From Ascaphus truei (lineage: Eukaryota; Chordata; Amphibia; Anura; Ascaphidae), in contig CM071567.1 in the NCBI GenBank assembly GCA_036426205.1, forward strand, positions 293,212,847 to 293,276,846: a stretch of 64,000 nucleotides of DNA, read 5' to 3'. The stretch's first letter is position 1, and the number at the start of each line of letters is the position of its first letter. Made by a program: the position numbers and the translations under genes. The notes beneath the pieces were generated by a model, which worked only from the letters and a program-made list of their open reading frames with translations, was not told the origin of the DNA and searched no databases. Positions 23,751 through 34,769 of this stretch are shown one piece after another.

Positions 23751-25183
23751 AATGTTTGACAGACTTACAGAGTGTAATCGGGAAAATGTTTGTTCCCTAA
23801 GTTTCCTTCTAGATGTATTTATAATCGGAAATTCCAATGAACAACTAGCGTTGAAAGAACTTACATTAGACACCAAAGTCATAAACCGTGAGGCGGATAA
23901 GGGAGCAAGGGTGGTACTCCGAAATAGGTAAGATTACTGTAAGGAAGTGTAACGGATTTTCTGGCCTAGCCTGACCCACCCAATCTCACATTGGCCCCTG
24001 TGGTCTAACCAGTCCCATTACAGTGTAGTGTCTGGTGGTGCACCTGTTGGCAACAGGACTCCTGAGTCTCCCGCATGATGTTCTGTGGGGATTGCCAACC
24101 CAGACAGGCAGCTGAGGTAGTGTGATGAGTCCTACCTATATCCAGTGCAGCGCCTCCACCTCATCAGGATCCCAGCGTCCGCTTGTGAATGGTCTGGTGA
24201 GGAACCCTCTGTGGTGCCATCCTCTGTGTAATCACTCCACACTTACGAGGCAAATACAAAAAATGTCCCCGGCGCAAAGTGTGGTGATGATAATTACAGT
24301 ACCATATCGAAAGACAGTCCTGTTTGAAAAGTCAGTCCTGGTGGTAGAATGATTCATCAACAATGTGAGGTAGATTTTCCTTAGGCGTGTGTCCTATGTT
24401 GTCTGCAATAACAGATAAGGAAAACACACCATTGCGCAGTATACAGACTCAATTGCCCCAACCTGAAGGGAAAATCCCTACTTACAGGATATTTTCTTGT
24501 TCATTCGGGGGAGAGAATCTGTTCTTTAGCTCTCTTCCTCCACCTTGATCTCCACGGGCCCCTCGTGGTTCTAAGGTGGCTTCTCTCAACTCGTCTGCGT
24601 CGTCCCAGTAGCAGCATACACAGCAACAACCGTGGTGTGGAGAAAATTGAAAGACAGCCTAGTGTACTCCGCAAATTTTATTTAACAATGTTAAAAGCAG
24701 CGATGTTACACTCACATTTTGCGAGGGCAAACATGCGCTCAAGAATGCCGTCCGCAGCCTGTGTCCACTCGATGGTGTGTTGTTCACGACGTCGGCGCCA
24801 ACCGATGACGTCAGCGGCGCAGCGCCCGAAGTTCTCCCCACACCACGAGATGCAACGCAGGTGACAGCTTACAAAGTGCACTGTACTAGGTCCTCCTTCT
24901 ACGCGTTTCGTGACGCTACGTCACTTCCTCAGGAGATGAGGAGTCCAGTACACTGGTGCCTTAAGTACATGCACAAAACTTGTATCTGCACACAAATGGG
25001 CGGCGATCATTTTCGTCACTTAACTGAGTAATTGCAGGACCAGAACAGCTGACTATATATACTGCTGTGTTAGGGTCAAACCAGTCCTCACTACTACCCT
25101 TTTAAAATATCAAAAAATATAAAATGACTAAAAACATGTTAAAATTAAATTAATAAAATAAACACTTGTCCTATAGTTGGGAG
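23751..25183. repeat. Direct duplication, copy 2 (indel-rich)
   Basis: Repeats 22062 onward, including the LTR start TGTAACGG at 23949 and the left target flank CCACACTTACGAGG at about 24236. Frequent one-base deletions relative to copy 1 look like uncorrected long-read errors, so an assembly artefact is likely. Confidence 0.8.
24896..24938 (-). ncRNA. Hammerhead-like motif, duplicate copy
   Basis: The same motif as 23219-23262 in the second direct copy. CTGAGGA is at 24932-24926, GAAA at 24909-24906 and ACGCGT at 24901-24906. The base before the cleavage site region differs slightly (TTCTACGCG). Confidence 0.55.
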
Positions 25184-25627
25184 ACAGGCTGGCATGTTGT
25201 CCAAAGAGAAAAGTTATTGGATATATGTCCTGAAAACCTTGTCCCCATTGGGTCTAAATATTGATCGATCTGGCATCCTTTTTGAAAGACCCTTAGAATG
25301 CTTGTTTCATCTTTCTTCAATGTAGTTATCGTTTTCTATGAATTTGTAAATATGATCAATGTTAAACATTAGGTTTATGTAATCAACTATAGGACAAGTG
25401 TTTATTTTATTAATTTAATGTTTTAACACATGTTAAGTCATTTTATATTTTTTGATTTTTTAAAAGGGTAGTAGTGAGGACTGGTTTGACCCTAACAGCC
25501 AGTATATCAAGTCAGCTGTTTCTGGTCCTGCAATTACTCAGTTAAGTGACGAAAATGAACGCCGCCCATTTTGGGCAGATACAAGTTTTAGTGATGTACT
25601 TAAGGCACCAGTGTACTGGACTCCTTC

Positions 25628-25674
25628 ATCTCCTGAGGAAGAGTGACGTAGCGTCACGAAACGCGTTAGAGAGG
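25628..25674 (+). ncRNA. Hammerhead-like motif, inverted arm copy with small insertions
   Basis: Plus strand: CTGAGGA (25633-25639), helix II with an extra AG, GAAA (25658-25661), then ACGCGTTAGAG with one additional T beside the cleavage site. The insertions would weaken cleavage. They may be sequence errors, since the surrounding copy is poorly resolved. Confidence 0.5.
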
Positions 25675-25848
25675 AGGAGCCTAGTACAGTGACGTTGTAA
25701 GCGTCACCTGCGTTGCTCTCGTGGTGTGGGGAGAACTTCGGGCGCTGCGCCGCTGACGTCATCGGTTGGCGGGAGTCGTGAAAAACACCATCGAGTGGAC
25801 ACAGGCTGCGGACGGCATTCTTGAGCGGCATGTTTGCCCTCGCAAAAT

Positions 25849-25930
25849 GTGAGTGTAACATCGTGCTTTTTAACATTGTTAAATAAAATTTGCGGAGTAC
25901 ACTAGGCTGTCTTTCAATTTTCTCCAACAG
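25849..25930 (+). other. Putative 82-nt intron in the PLE terminal repeat
   Basis: GTGAGTGT at the start and a pyrimidine-rich TTTCAATTTTCTCCAACAG at the end give a good splice pair. The donor lies exactly 216 nt after the hammerhead core start (25633). Penelope elements are known to hold a short intron of about 75 nt in their terminal repeat, so the placement is meaningful. Confidence 0.5.
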
Positions 25931-26097
25931 CGTTGTTGCGGTGTATGTGTGCTACTGGGACGACGCAGACCGAGTTGAAGAGAGCCACCTTAGGAACCAC
26001 GAGGGGCCCGTGGAGATCAAGGTGGAGGAAGAGAGCCAAAGAACAGATTCTCTCCCGAATGAACAAGAAAATATCCTGTAAGTAGGGATTTTCCTCT

Positions 26098-26137
26098 NNN
26101 NNNNNNNNNNNNNNNNNNNNNNNNNNNNNNNNNNNNN
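26098..26137. other. Assembly gap (40 N)
   Basis: The gap sits within the inverted arm. The 22 bases after it (ATTTAATGTTTTAACATG...) belong to the inner arm, yet join straight to outer-arm sequence at about 26167. This shows that the join is out of order. Confidence 0.95.
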
Positions 26138-27056
26138 ATTTAATGTTTTAACATGTTTTAAAGTTATCAGGTTGGGGCAATTGAGTCTGTATACTGCGCA
26201 ATGGTGTGTTTTCTTTATCTGTTATTGCAGACAACATAAGGGAACACACCTAGAGGAAAATCTACCTCACATTGTTGATGAATCATTCTACCACCAGGAC
26301 TGACTTTTCAAACAGGACTGTCTTTCGATATGGTACTGTAATTATCATCACCACACTTTGCGCCGGGGACATTTTTTGTATTTGTATCTGTATGGTATTG
26401 GATTTGAACAATCCATTGTTTATTGCCCCCTTGGCTGCATATGTAATCACATTGTAATCACTCAATTGTTGTTATCACACCAATTAGTCTATCACTTGGA
26501 TCAAGCGCTGGTAGAGAGTTTTTTTTAGTTATTTTTGTATCCACACTTACGAGGGTATGATTTAACAAGATCATCTTTATTGACTTGCGGCGGGCCAGCT
26601 GCCCCTCACAGCTGTTGTACTCAGCCGCTCATGTTCACCGCACTTCCCTTTGAAAGGTGTCCTTTCCCAAATTGGTGGATTCCCTAGCTCCCCTTAGGGA
26701 GATATTCCCTGTGCCAGGTCCCTGGTCACAGTCTTATGGGCTGTCTCCTCCCAAGTCTGTACTCAGACTTGCTCCTTGCTTCATAACCTCTGAACCACCT
26801 TTCAACAACCTCTTACATAACCTCTGAACCACTAACTTTTGAGCAGTGCTGTGCCTTATGTATCCTCTGGGGGCTGGCACAACTCTGACATCACTAATCA
26901 TGGATTCAGAGCATGTGACCACTCCCATCCATACATAGGGCACCTCACCAGGGTGTGAGGGCAAACCTCCATAATTACTGCTGGCATGCCCATAACTTAC
27001 CAGGCCTTACTGTCAGCAGGAGAGATGACTGTAATCCATTTTACAGCATGGTTACA

Positions 27057-27679
27057 GAAGCATACAGGTTGCTAGCAGACACACAATCATACTTATATTT
27101 AGTTAAGGATCCTACTGACGAATTCAATATTAAACCAAGAAGTATTTTACATCCAGCCACGTTACTGTAGATGATATTTTAGTACAGTCTGAATTTCATT
27201 TTCTATTCGCTGCTTCTCCCATTATACACATTTTATATAATTTGCCAAAAGTTCATAAATCTTTCATGAGTCCCTGTGACAGCTCTATTATTCCCGGTAT
27301 TAATTATACAAAACAAGAAAGGTTCAAGCGCAAATTCCCACTTATATAATAGCGAATAATAAGTGTGAATGTGACTACACTAATTAGGTACGAAAAGTGC
27401 TAGAAGATGAAATATAAAAAAATTACAATCCTTGAGAATAGTGCAGCTCCATAGAAACAAGACTCTTTTCCAATGGTCAACAATTATTGGTAAAATCAGT
27501 ATTAATTATAGTACATGTAATCTCTCCCTATATTTACATTTTTTATAGCCTTTGGTTCATAAATTACCTTCTTACCTTATGAACACTACATCACTACTAC
27601 AAATAGAGGAGAATGTTCACTGGAGGAATATAGACTGGTAACTCTTGATGTGCAATTTTTATACATGAGTACTCCGCAC
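27057..27679 (+). pseudogene. PLE reverse-transcriptase fragment up to motif A
   Basis: Immediately right of the LTR target site the frame continues with AYRLLADTQSYLYLVKDPTDEF, a PLE block following the ADKGG motif. A further piece near 27237-27260 reads as the LPK(V/I)HK motif. The frame at about 27540-27679 carries the PLE motif A block reading LVTLDVQFLYMSTPH. Stops and an insertion of uncertain type (about 27318-27530) break it. It ends at 27679, where another PLE copy is inserted. Confidence 0.65.
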
Positions 27680-27722
27680 CCCTGAAGAAGAGACGTTTTC
27701 AGTCTTGAAACGCGTAGGGTTA
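27678..27722 (+). ncRNA. Hammerhead-ribozyme-like motif
   Basis: CTGAAGA (27682-27688), an extra A, helix II GAGAC/GTCTT (one wobble pair) with a seven-base loop, GAAA (27707-27710), ACGCGT and cleavage base A27715. CCC upstream can pair with GGG downstream as helix I. Core bases are intact. Confidence 0.6.
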
Positions 27723-28382
27723 GGTTTTATCAACCACTTAGTAGGACGCAGTGTCCTGGTGTATTTCCCCACAGCAGATAGCATTGAAGCTAACCGACGG
27801 GACTGATGAAAAACGGCCGCAGGCAGAGAGGCATACGGAGCAGCTGATCATGTGTTTCTAGGCTCAGTGCCAATAACAGAGAGAGCCATGACATCACCCG
27901 GAGAAGCTGATCAGCTCGAGGCAGTAGAAGCAGAGCCGAACGGCGGCACCAACACGGGTCCTGCCATTGCCGAAGCAAGTGGGAACTATTCAAGCAAAGA
28001 ATATATTATACCAGGCACATGTCCTAGTGACAACTAGTAAGTAGGGTTTCAATTTTAACCAATCGAGGAGAAGGCATTGTCCTATTCACATGGATGTACC
28101 CAATGTTGTTTATTCTGTTTTTAAATTGTTTTATGGTCTCATCCATTATTAAAATAATCCTTGATAATAACATTGGCCCCTGAGGTTAATGCACCTAGAT
28201 TCTGTGAGTGTACTTATCAAAGGTAATATACTATTGTGGCCTTTCTTGTCTCCATTTATCTTTCCTGCCAGCTACACTTGCAGGTTTGCAAAATCATTCA
28301 AGCAAATCCACTTTTGGAGATACAAGAAAAGGGATTGGATCTCATTCATTTTTGTCCTAGCGCCATAGAAGTCTTTTTGCTT
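27680..28382 (+). mobile_element. Short PLE-derived insertion starting with a hammerhead motif
   Basis: It lies between two versions of the same target (TACATGAGTACTCCGCAC ending 27679 and TACACTAGTATTCCGCAC ending 28400, 15 of 18 identical). The insert begins only a few bases before the hammerhead core and ends with a tail resembling other PLE tails (TTTTTGTCCTAGCGCC). There is no protein. The target lies in RT motif A of the older PLE. Confidence 0.55.
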
Positions 28383-29030
28383 TACACTAGTATTCCGCAC
28401 GCCAAAGATTACCAGTCCGTTGAATATTTTTCTATTCAGGGTAGTTTTCTTCCCTTAAATAAAAGACAATTTATTTTGGATAGCATTAGTTAAATAATCA
28501 ATACACTACGCCACAAGATACTTCGCTCCTTTATCAATGATTGAATTTGCTTATACAGCAATATAGGAATCATTTAACTGTACTCAGAATACGGCCAGAT
28601 TCTTATCAATTCAGCACCTGCACCTTAGTGAAGAGTATATTAGATTTAGTAGATTTTTATTGATTAAATGGCATGTTAAGCACATTGATATTGAATGTTT
28701 CATTATATTGTGAACCATATTGGGATATCCTTAGTTCTGGATAATGTTTTTTTTTTTAATCATGTTGGGTGTGTACAGTATATACTTTATACACTATTTA
28801 ATATTTTTATGTCCATTTTGCCAACGCCTCCAGGAGATTGTTACAATAGGTCCCAATACACAGCGCATATTTTTCCCAATGTGTCTTTTGCATAACGAAT
28901 CAGACTTTCTTCTTTGATCGGCAGTCAGTTCTCATGGTTTTTAATTGATATGTAAGTGACTACTAAGTCTTTGTTTATTGTGATAAACTGCATTTTACTT
29001 CTGGCTACCATTCTGCCCCCTCCTGGCAGT
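28383..29030 (+). pseudogene. PLE RT remnant after motif A and 3' region
   Basis: The frame at 28378-28491 reads LYTSIPHAKDYQSVEYF and on to a stop. This repeats the motif A end and continues into the next RT block. The C-terminal RT blocks and GIY-YIG domain are missing. From about 28680 the AT-rich PLE 3' tail shared with 16636-16770 follows, then a piece shared with 19740-19800. Confidence 0.6.
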
Positions 29031-29039
29031 AAGCCCTGG

Positions 29040-29369
29040 TAAGAGTTTGCTTGGGGGGCGCGGGCAGTTGCAGAGGTCCCGCACTCTTCCCCCAGGCATT
29101 TAAATTAAGTGCCGGGGGATTGCGTGAGGCCTCTGTAACTGTTTACTTTCCTGGATTCAGCCGCTCTGTCGCCATGGCAACGGGGCGTCAAATGACGCCG
29201 CGGCGCCATGTGACATGACGTCACACAGGTCAAATGACATCGCGGGTTCCGTGACGTTATGTCACATGACCCCGCAGCGTCATCTGATGCGGATGAAGGT
29301 AGGTGGGGGGCGCTAGAGCCAGGGGGAGAGAGACAGGGAACGCAGCACTAAAAGTTTGCGCTCCCCTTG
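29040..29369. mobile_element. hAT MITE, left end degraded
   Basis: Same family as 52320-52641 and 56000-56348: GC-rich interior with ATTTAAATTAAGTGCCGGGG, CCATGGCAACG and TGACGTCA words, and right end AAAGTTTGCGCTCCCCTTG. The left terminus is not clear. Confidence 0.6.
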
Positions 29370-29816
29370 TATAGGAGAAGGTGCTCACAAAAATCACATG
29401 TGGCACGATGAAAGAAAAAATCTTTTTTTTCCTTCACCATCCTGCTTGAGCTTGCAATAAATTGATCTCCATACTAGAGTTGCCCTGGATTTTTATTAAT
29501 TAATTTTTGTCCGATTTCTGGCTGTTTCCTGCTGTGCTCTGCATCTCTCTACAGTGCCAGGAGTTAGCATGGGCTTTCCCCACTCCCAGTAGCTTCTTGA
29601 TTGATAGCGGAAGCTGTGCGACTAGGCCTGTGTGTGTCCAATCAGGGACTCAGACCTGGTAGCTACTTCCCTTGTACTTAAGGAGCTGCACTGCTAAATT
29701 TAGTCAGTGCCTCTATCTCCTTGAGAGAGGCTGGTCTACCCAAACAATTGTGCATGGCTCTGCCAATCTGTATTCCCTCCCCTAGAGGAGTGGATGGGAG
29801 ACTATACAGGCATACC

Positions 29817-31235
29817 CCACATTAACGTACGCAATGGGACCGGAACATGTATGTAAAGCGAAAATGTACTTAAAGTGAAGCACTACCTTTTTCCCACTTA
29901 TCAATGCATGTACTGTACTGCAATCGTCACATACGTGTGTAGGGATGTGTTAGGTTGCCTTCTGTTGTATGTTGCAGAGCATCTCCGGAGGGAGTGGTGT
30001 AAGGTTCCGCGGCGGCCTGACAGTATAGGGCGCCGCCATGTTTATTGCGCAACATCAAGGGCACTGTCAGAACAGAGAGGTCGCGCATGCGCGGTGCAAG
30101 CGCGCGAACGGCTGGCCAATAAGATAGAGGTTCAACCGGTAACTACAACTCCCAGGAGCCTTAGCGGAGTCACCTGACGCCAGGGAGCCAATGGGAGGGC
30201 TGTATTCGCGGGAGGCAGGAAAGGGAAGCGTGGGGGAGAGACCACGCTAGCCAGAGAGCACCGGAGGAGCAGGGAAGGAGGTAGTGCGAGTGCAGGGGGT
30301 CCGTGACCCACCTGCATAGGCTAGATCTTCCCTGAGGGCCCTAAGAGTTTCCCTGAGTCACCGTAGGTTGTGTGCTGCAGGGAAGTCCAATAGTGATAGG
30401 CACATCACCCCTTACTGTACAACAGTTAGGGACAAAGTGTGCGGAGTCAAGGTTGTTGCTAATCGTCTGGGACCAGACGGCTGGACAGTGCGACATCGGG
30501 AAGCAAGGCGCTGGATCGGCGGATCCTTTTTGAAGTTGTCACCGGTCACCGCAGTGACCGGAAGGTATTTAACAAAGTGCACCAACACCTGTCAACAGGC
30601 GCTGATCCCGCCTTAGGGAACACTCTTTGGGGACACTAAGTGGAGTGGCCAAAGGACTGAGCCTATATACAATGACAGTACATGGACATGGTGTGGGGCA
30701 CGCGGTGACGGGACAGAGACATTACTCCTTAAGAGAGTGGCCGAGCCACTAGCGTTATAAGTATAAGTTAATGTATGTGATATGTGTTATTGCCACGGTT
30801 AAGTATTAGAGGTTATTCTTGCATTACAGTAAACAGTTCCATATATATATGTGTTGCTATGGTTCTTGCCCAGGGGAATCTTACATGATGGGGATCCTGG
30901 GTAAGTGGAGGCGCTGCCGTTAAGATAAGTGTTAGCCCAGGCTCCCAGCTAGCGGAGGCTCAGATCTCCTGGAGCTCACAGGTGTGTGCAGTACCCGTAG
31001 TCACTCTAGAGCGTAGGAAAGAGGGCTACACGTGCATAACTGATGTAAATAATGCATTTGTAATAGGCTCTATAGTCTCCCCGCTTGCGCACAGCTTCGG
31101 TACAGGTAGGGAGCCTGAATTGCTGTTCAGGACGTGCTGACAGGCGCATGCGTGAGCTGCTGCTTGCCTATTGGGTGATATGTCCTTACTCGCGAGTGTA
31201 CTTAAAGTGAGTGTCCTTAAACCGGGGTATGCCTG
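29817..31235. mobile_element. TA-target MITE interrupted by a solo LTR
   Basis: The ends CAGGCATACCCC and GGGGTATGCCTG are flanked by TA (29815-29816 and 31236-31237). The sequence matches the MITE at 6969-7289 on both sides of the LTR 29938-31030. Confidence 0.85.
29938..31030 (+). mobile_element. Solo LTR, 1093 bp, TSD CGTG
   Basis: Starts TGTAGGGATG and ends GAGGGCTACA, with CGTG on both sides (29934-29937 and 31031-31034). The U3-like part is CpG-rich, with a GCGCATGCGC NRF1-type word (about 30084-30093), GCCGCCATGTTT (YY1-like, about 30033) and ACTACAACTCCCAGGAGCC (30142-30160, ZNF143/SBS-like). Toward the end it has GTGGAGGCGCTGCC (about 30905) and the conserved GGCTCCCAGCTAGCGGAGGC block. 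No internal region remains. Confidence 0.85.
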
Positions 31236-31661
31236 TACCCCTTACTCCACCAGGTAGTAAGGGAAGAGCAAGGACTGCTTCATGGCCCCTTGGCCTGGAG
31301 TGGAGGTCCATGGTACATCCTGAGGGTGGAGCCCCAAGAAGTGATCTCTGATGTGTATGCTGTACCAACTGAGTGTGCTATCAGAATAAAGTGATCCTGT
31401 TCAGAGATATCTTCCTGCCTGAGATTACAATCTATCAGGGGGAGGGGAAGTAAATTCTCCTGCAGGGATTGTCCCCACATCCCTGGAGCCTACAAGAGAT
31501 GGAGGCGCTGTCACCGTGAGAAAGAATCAGTTACTACCCCAGAAGCCTGTCTTGTTCTCCCCTACAACAACGCGGGAAGCTCAGATCTACTGTGAGCCAG
31601 CAGGTATGCACCACACCACATTGTGTAATGGCAGAATGTCCCAGAGAGGGGGGGAAACACC

Positions 31662-31663
<2 letters not shown>

Positions 31664-31712
<49 letters not shown>
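31664..31712. repeat. (TA)n microsatellite
   Basis: About 24 TA units, followed by a CpG-rich repeat (about 31713-31960) with several GCGCATGCGC words. The latter looks like a MITE or SINE-type element whose ends were not defined. Confidence 0.9.
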
Positions 31713-31716
<4 letters not shown>

Positions 31717-32378
31717 CACGGCCCCGGGAATACGGCGGGTTCCGTTCCAGGGTCCTGCCGTATAGTGAATATCGCCGGAAAGCGGATCCGGCGATTTTCA
31801 GTAATTTTGCATGCACAGAACTGCGTTTTCGCCGTTCTGCGCATGCGCGGCCTATGGCCTGTGCGCGCAAACTATGGTATGCGCGCGCAGACGATGGTCT
31901 GCGCATGCGCGCCGGGCGCACCCGCCCGTTCTGCCCATGCGCGACTGGAAATCCAAGATGGCGCATGGGTCCATCAAGTTCCATCCCATGACGTCATTCA
32001 CAGGACACTGCGGAGCGGCGGCCAGAGCTACTACATATAACAGCTGAGACTGCTATTTCACTCCTCAGCACTCCACACGAGCACAAGGAGCAGAGCCACA
32101 GGGTTTGATTACTGTTTTCTTTTGCTATTCCCATTAACCCTTTATTGACTGTTGTGGACTCCTGGTGCTTTTTTGCAAGCTGCTTTTTTGCAAGCTGTGT
32201 TCAGCCTTTACTGTACTATTGCCAACAGTGTCTTGTGGTACTTGAACTACTGGCATTGACTTTAGTGGATTCTTGCTGCCCTGCTATTAGCTGTATTTAG
32301 CCTGATTTGACCAGTTATAGGGGAAGGGAGGCTTAGGGAAGTACCTCTGGGACCTTTTGGACCAGGGGGAATGGGCCA

Positions 32379-32415
32379 GATGAAGAGGTAGTCCCTCGAA
32401 ACGTCGCCCCCCTAG
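32379..32415 (+). ncRNA. Degenerate hammerhead-like motif
   Basis: Reads CAGATGAAGAGG, a loop, CCTC, then GAAACGTCGCC. Helix II (GAGG/CCTC) and GAAA are kept, but the second core base is A in place of T, which should abolish cleavage. It lies in a PLE-like terminal-repeat remnant (about 32300-32600). Confidence 0.4.
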
Positions 32416-32972
32416 CATACTTTCCGTTCTCCATTTTTTGTGTATATTCCTTGTGTTTCATGTTTTTTCCCCTTTTCCTTCCCCCCCCCCCCACCCCTCA
32501 CTTTGTGACATGCCCATTTGTGATACTGGTTTCTGCAAACACATTTGATTTATTTCTGGTTTGTTCTATTATTAAATGTATTTTCTGCATTACAACTGTT
32601 TTCATCATTTAGCTATTAGACAGTGAGTGCTGGTACTTACGTAGATTTGTTAGTACTATACAGGGGAATAAGGGTCCCCTTTAGTTCCGTGCACCCTGCA
32701 ATTGCATAAATTTAACACTATCAGAGTGCTGTCTATCGTCTCCTTTTACCCTTAATGCATTAGGAGTACTTGGAATTCCCTCTCCATTTTATTACACACT
32801 GGGTTCGTGAGTTAAAGGCTCTTTCCAAGTTGTCAGGAACAAAGTCCATATTGTCTTTCACAAGTAGATATCCCCGAACTTATCCTTATCATTGAGCAAT
32901 TATAGTATCTTATCTTGGAATTTTTGCAGCTTAGTTGGTAGACATCATTGTAAAACAAGAGGAAAATAGTAA

Positions 32973-34048
32973 GCGAAGAAAAAAAGACCTAAAGCGCACA
33001 GGAGAGACAAAAACAAGGACCGAACATGCTGTAAAATTCTACACTAACAAGATAACAGTAAAGTTCAGACAGTAAGGATGATCCAATTTGGTTATGTAGG
33101 AGGGGGTCCACTCTGCTGGGCTCAGCTAGGCTCCTCTTTGAAATTGTAGCTGCTGGGCTCAACCGGGAAAATCCTCCTCACATTCAACTGCTCTCACTGA
33201 ACTGATAGGCTCAGCTGGGCTCCCAGGGTAGGTATTTACAGGAAGATAAGGAAAGAGAAAGGATGTACAATCGTACAAACAAATTTATTTACGCTAAAAA
33301 CCATAAAAGATATGTCCGCAAATGGAACACTCCGCACGCCAACCGGATCCCTGCAAATATCCTTAACCATCCAAGGAAACGTCCCGTGTCCCTCTCCGCT
33401 GGTACCGCCGTGCACTCAGATCCTCTCCGCGTCATGTGAGGATCCTTAGCGGTTCAAGGTAAACGTCCCGCGTCTCTCTCCGCCGGTACTTCCGTGCACT
33501 CGGATCACTTCCGTGTCACATGAGGGTTCTACTTGCGTCTCGCGAGATTTCGTTAAGGTAGTCACAGTCCTTCGATAGCAGTGATTGCAAGTCCTCCACA
33601 GCTCTATCGCACGTACTCCACAGCTCTATCGCACGTACTCCACAGCTCTATCGCACGTACTCCACAGCTCTATCGCACGTACTCCACAGCTCTATCGCAC
33701 GTACTCCACGTCCTCCACCCTACTAGCTTCGCCAGGCCAGCAGAGTGGACCCCCTCCTTCAACATAACCAGATAAGATCCTCATTACTGCATTAACTTTA
33801 CTGTTATCTTGCAAGTGTAGAATTTTACAGCATGACATTGCTTTCTATATTATGCAAAGTACACTGTGTTCTGTTCTTGTTTTTGTCTCTCCTGTGCGCT
33901 TTAGGTCTTTTCTTCACTGACTGACTTTTCTCTCCGGGTGAGAGGTTGGACCAGCAGCAAGGAGGGATTTACTATTTTAGTTTTTTTTAGATATCTTGTT
34001 TTCCACCTTGTTTAAGTGTTTATCATATTGCGCAGTTCTGTTCCTTTC
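32973..34048. mobile_element. Inverted-arm element with 17-bp target duplication
   Basis: CAAGAGGAAAATAGTAA flanks it at 32956-32972 and 34049-34065. The left arm (about 32973-33130) is inverted at about 33740-33917 (shared words AAAGCGCACAGGAGAGACAA and GGGGGTCCACTCTGCTGG). It is followed by a unique right tail of about 130 bp containing TTTTAGTTTTTTTTAG. The architecture matches the element at 22567-26539 without obvious sequence identity. The interior holds GC-rich sequence and a minisatellite. No coding region. Confidence 0.7.
33591..33712. repeat. 22-bp minisatellite, about 5.5 units
   Basis: The unit GTACTCCACAGCTCTATCGC plus AC is almost perfect across five copies, within the inverted-arm element. 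The high identity implies recent expansion. Confidence 0.95.
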
Positions 34049-34065
34049 CAAGAGGAAAATAGTAA

Positions 34066-34765
34066 TGTGTTTGCATAGGATGGTTCTAGCGCACTGCTTT
34101 TACATGTCCATTCCGGGGGAGAATTGTGCTATCTCCTGTGGGGCCTGAACTGTTTTGCCTGGGATTGCGCAGAAATGTTCCCAGCTCCCAGAGAACCTTC
34201 AAACAGTATATACTGAGTGGGGATCTTAGCTTGATTTGAGATGTATCATTATTCAGTCTTTGACATTGTCTGCAACACATGCCACATAGCTGATATGAAT
34301 CTTCTAGGCTGGTGGTGCGAAAACCTCCCCTCAGTGCCCTGAGCCAAGCAACGTTTTAATCAGCCACTTAGTAAGGAAGAGGGAAGGTAATGAGTGATCT
34401 CTAATTTTGACTTAGAAGTGAATGCATAGTTTTATGATGTTCACATACGCAGCAGGTTACATAAACGTTCCAAAGATCAGGAAGCATGGACAGTAGCATA
34501 AAAAGTTAGAGCATTTTGTACTTAGCTTTTTAATCCACTGATGTTTTGGAGGAGTTAAAGGACGCACCTATTATAACGAGATCCCTTAAATTGTACACAT
34601 GTAAAAAACAGTTTATTACATTCGACACAACAGTTCTCCAAAAATGGTACAATGTGACAAAGCGAGTTATATTGCCCCAGATATTTGTTTTACCAGGAAG
34701 TAATACATTGAGTGTCACCTCTCGTTTTCAAGTAGATCCTGGGCACAGAGTTATTATGACAAATA
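34066..34765. other. No gene; edge of a dispersed repeat
   Basis: From about 34680 to 34769 the sequence belongs to a repeat (ACCAGGAAGTAATACATTGA, then CCTGGGCACAGAG). This repeat continues at 40142-40335 on the far side of the two-LTR element. The remainder is unassigned. Confidence 0.5.
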
Positions 34766-34769
34766 CATG

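Larger units (their letters stand above)
22567..26539. mobile_element. Inverted-arm PLE-like element with 15-bp TSD (duplicated in this assembly)
   Basis: TCCACACTTACGAGG occurs at 22552-22566 and 26540-26554, bounding the insert. It starts CAAATACAAAAAATGTCCCCG on the left, and the same sequence appears inverted near the right end (about 26355-26385). Beyond that lies a unique tail of about 155 bp ending in TTTTTTTTAGTTATTTTTGTAT. Arms of about 0.9 kb are inverted around a spacer of about 0.2 kb. Each arm carries a hammerhead motif and a small intron-like segment. No coding sequence was seen, so it is non-autonomous. A direct duplication and an N-gap inflate the stretch. Confidence 0.65.
22260..27056 (-). 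mobile_element. LTR (TSD GAAG) split by an inverted-arm PLE derivative
   Basis: Left part 22260-22566 (TGTAACGG...) and right part 26555-27056 (ending GGTTACA) together correspond to the solo LTR at 4252-5075. GAAG at 22256-22259 and 27057-27060 is the target duplication and lies inside the PLE frame. In LTR orientation it runs on the minus strand. The LTR is interrupted by 22567-26539. Confidence 0.8.

Noticed and set aside
33591..33712. Possible CRISPR-like array (regular 22-bp units)
   Set aside because: The units are head-to-tail with no spacers; it is a minisatellite.
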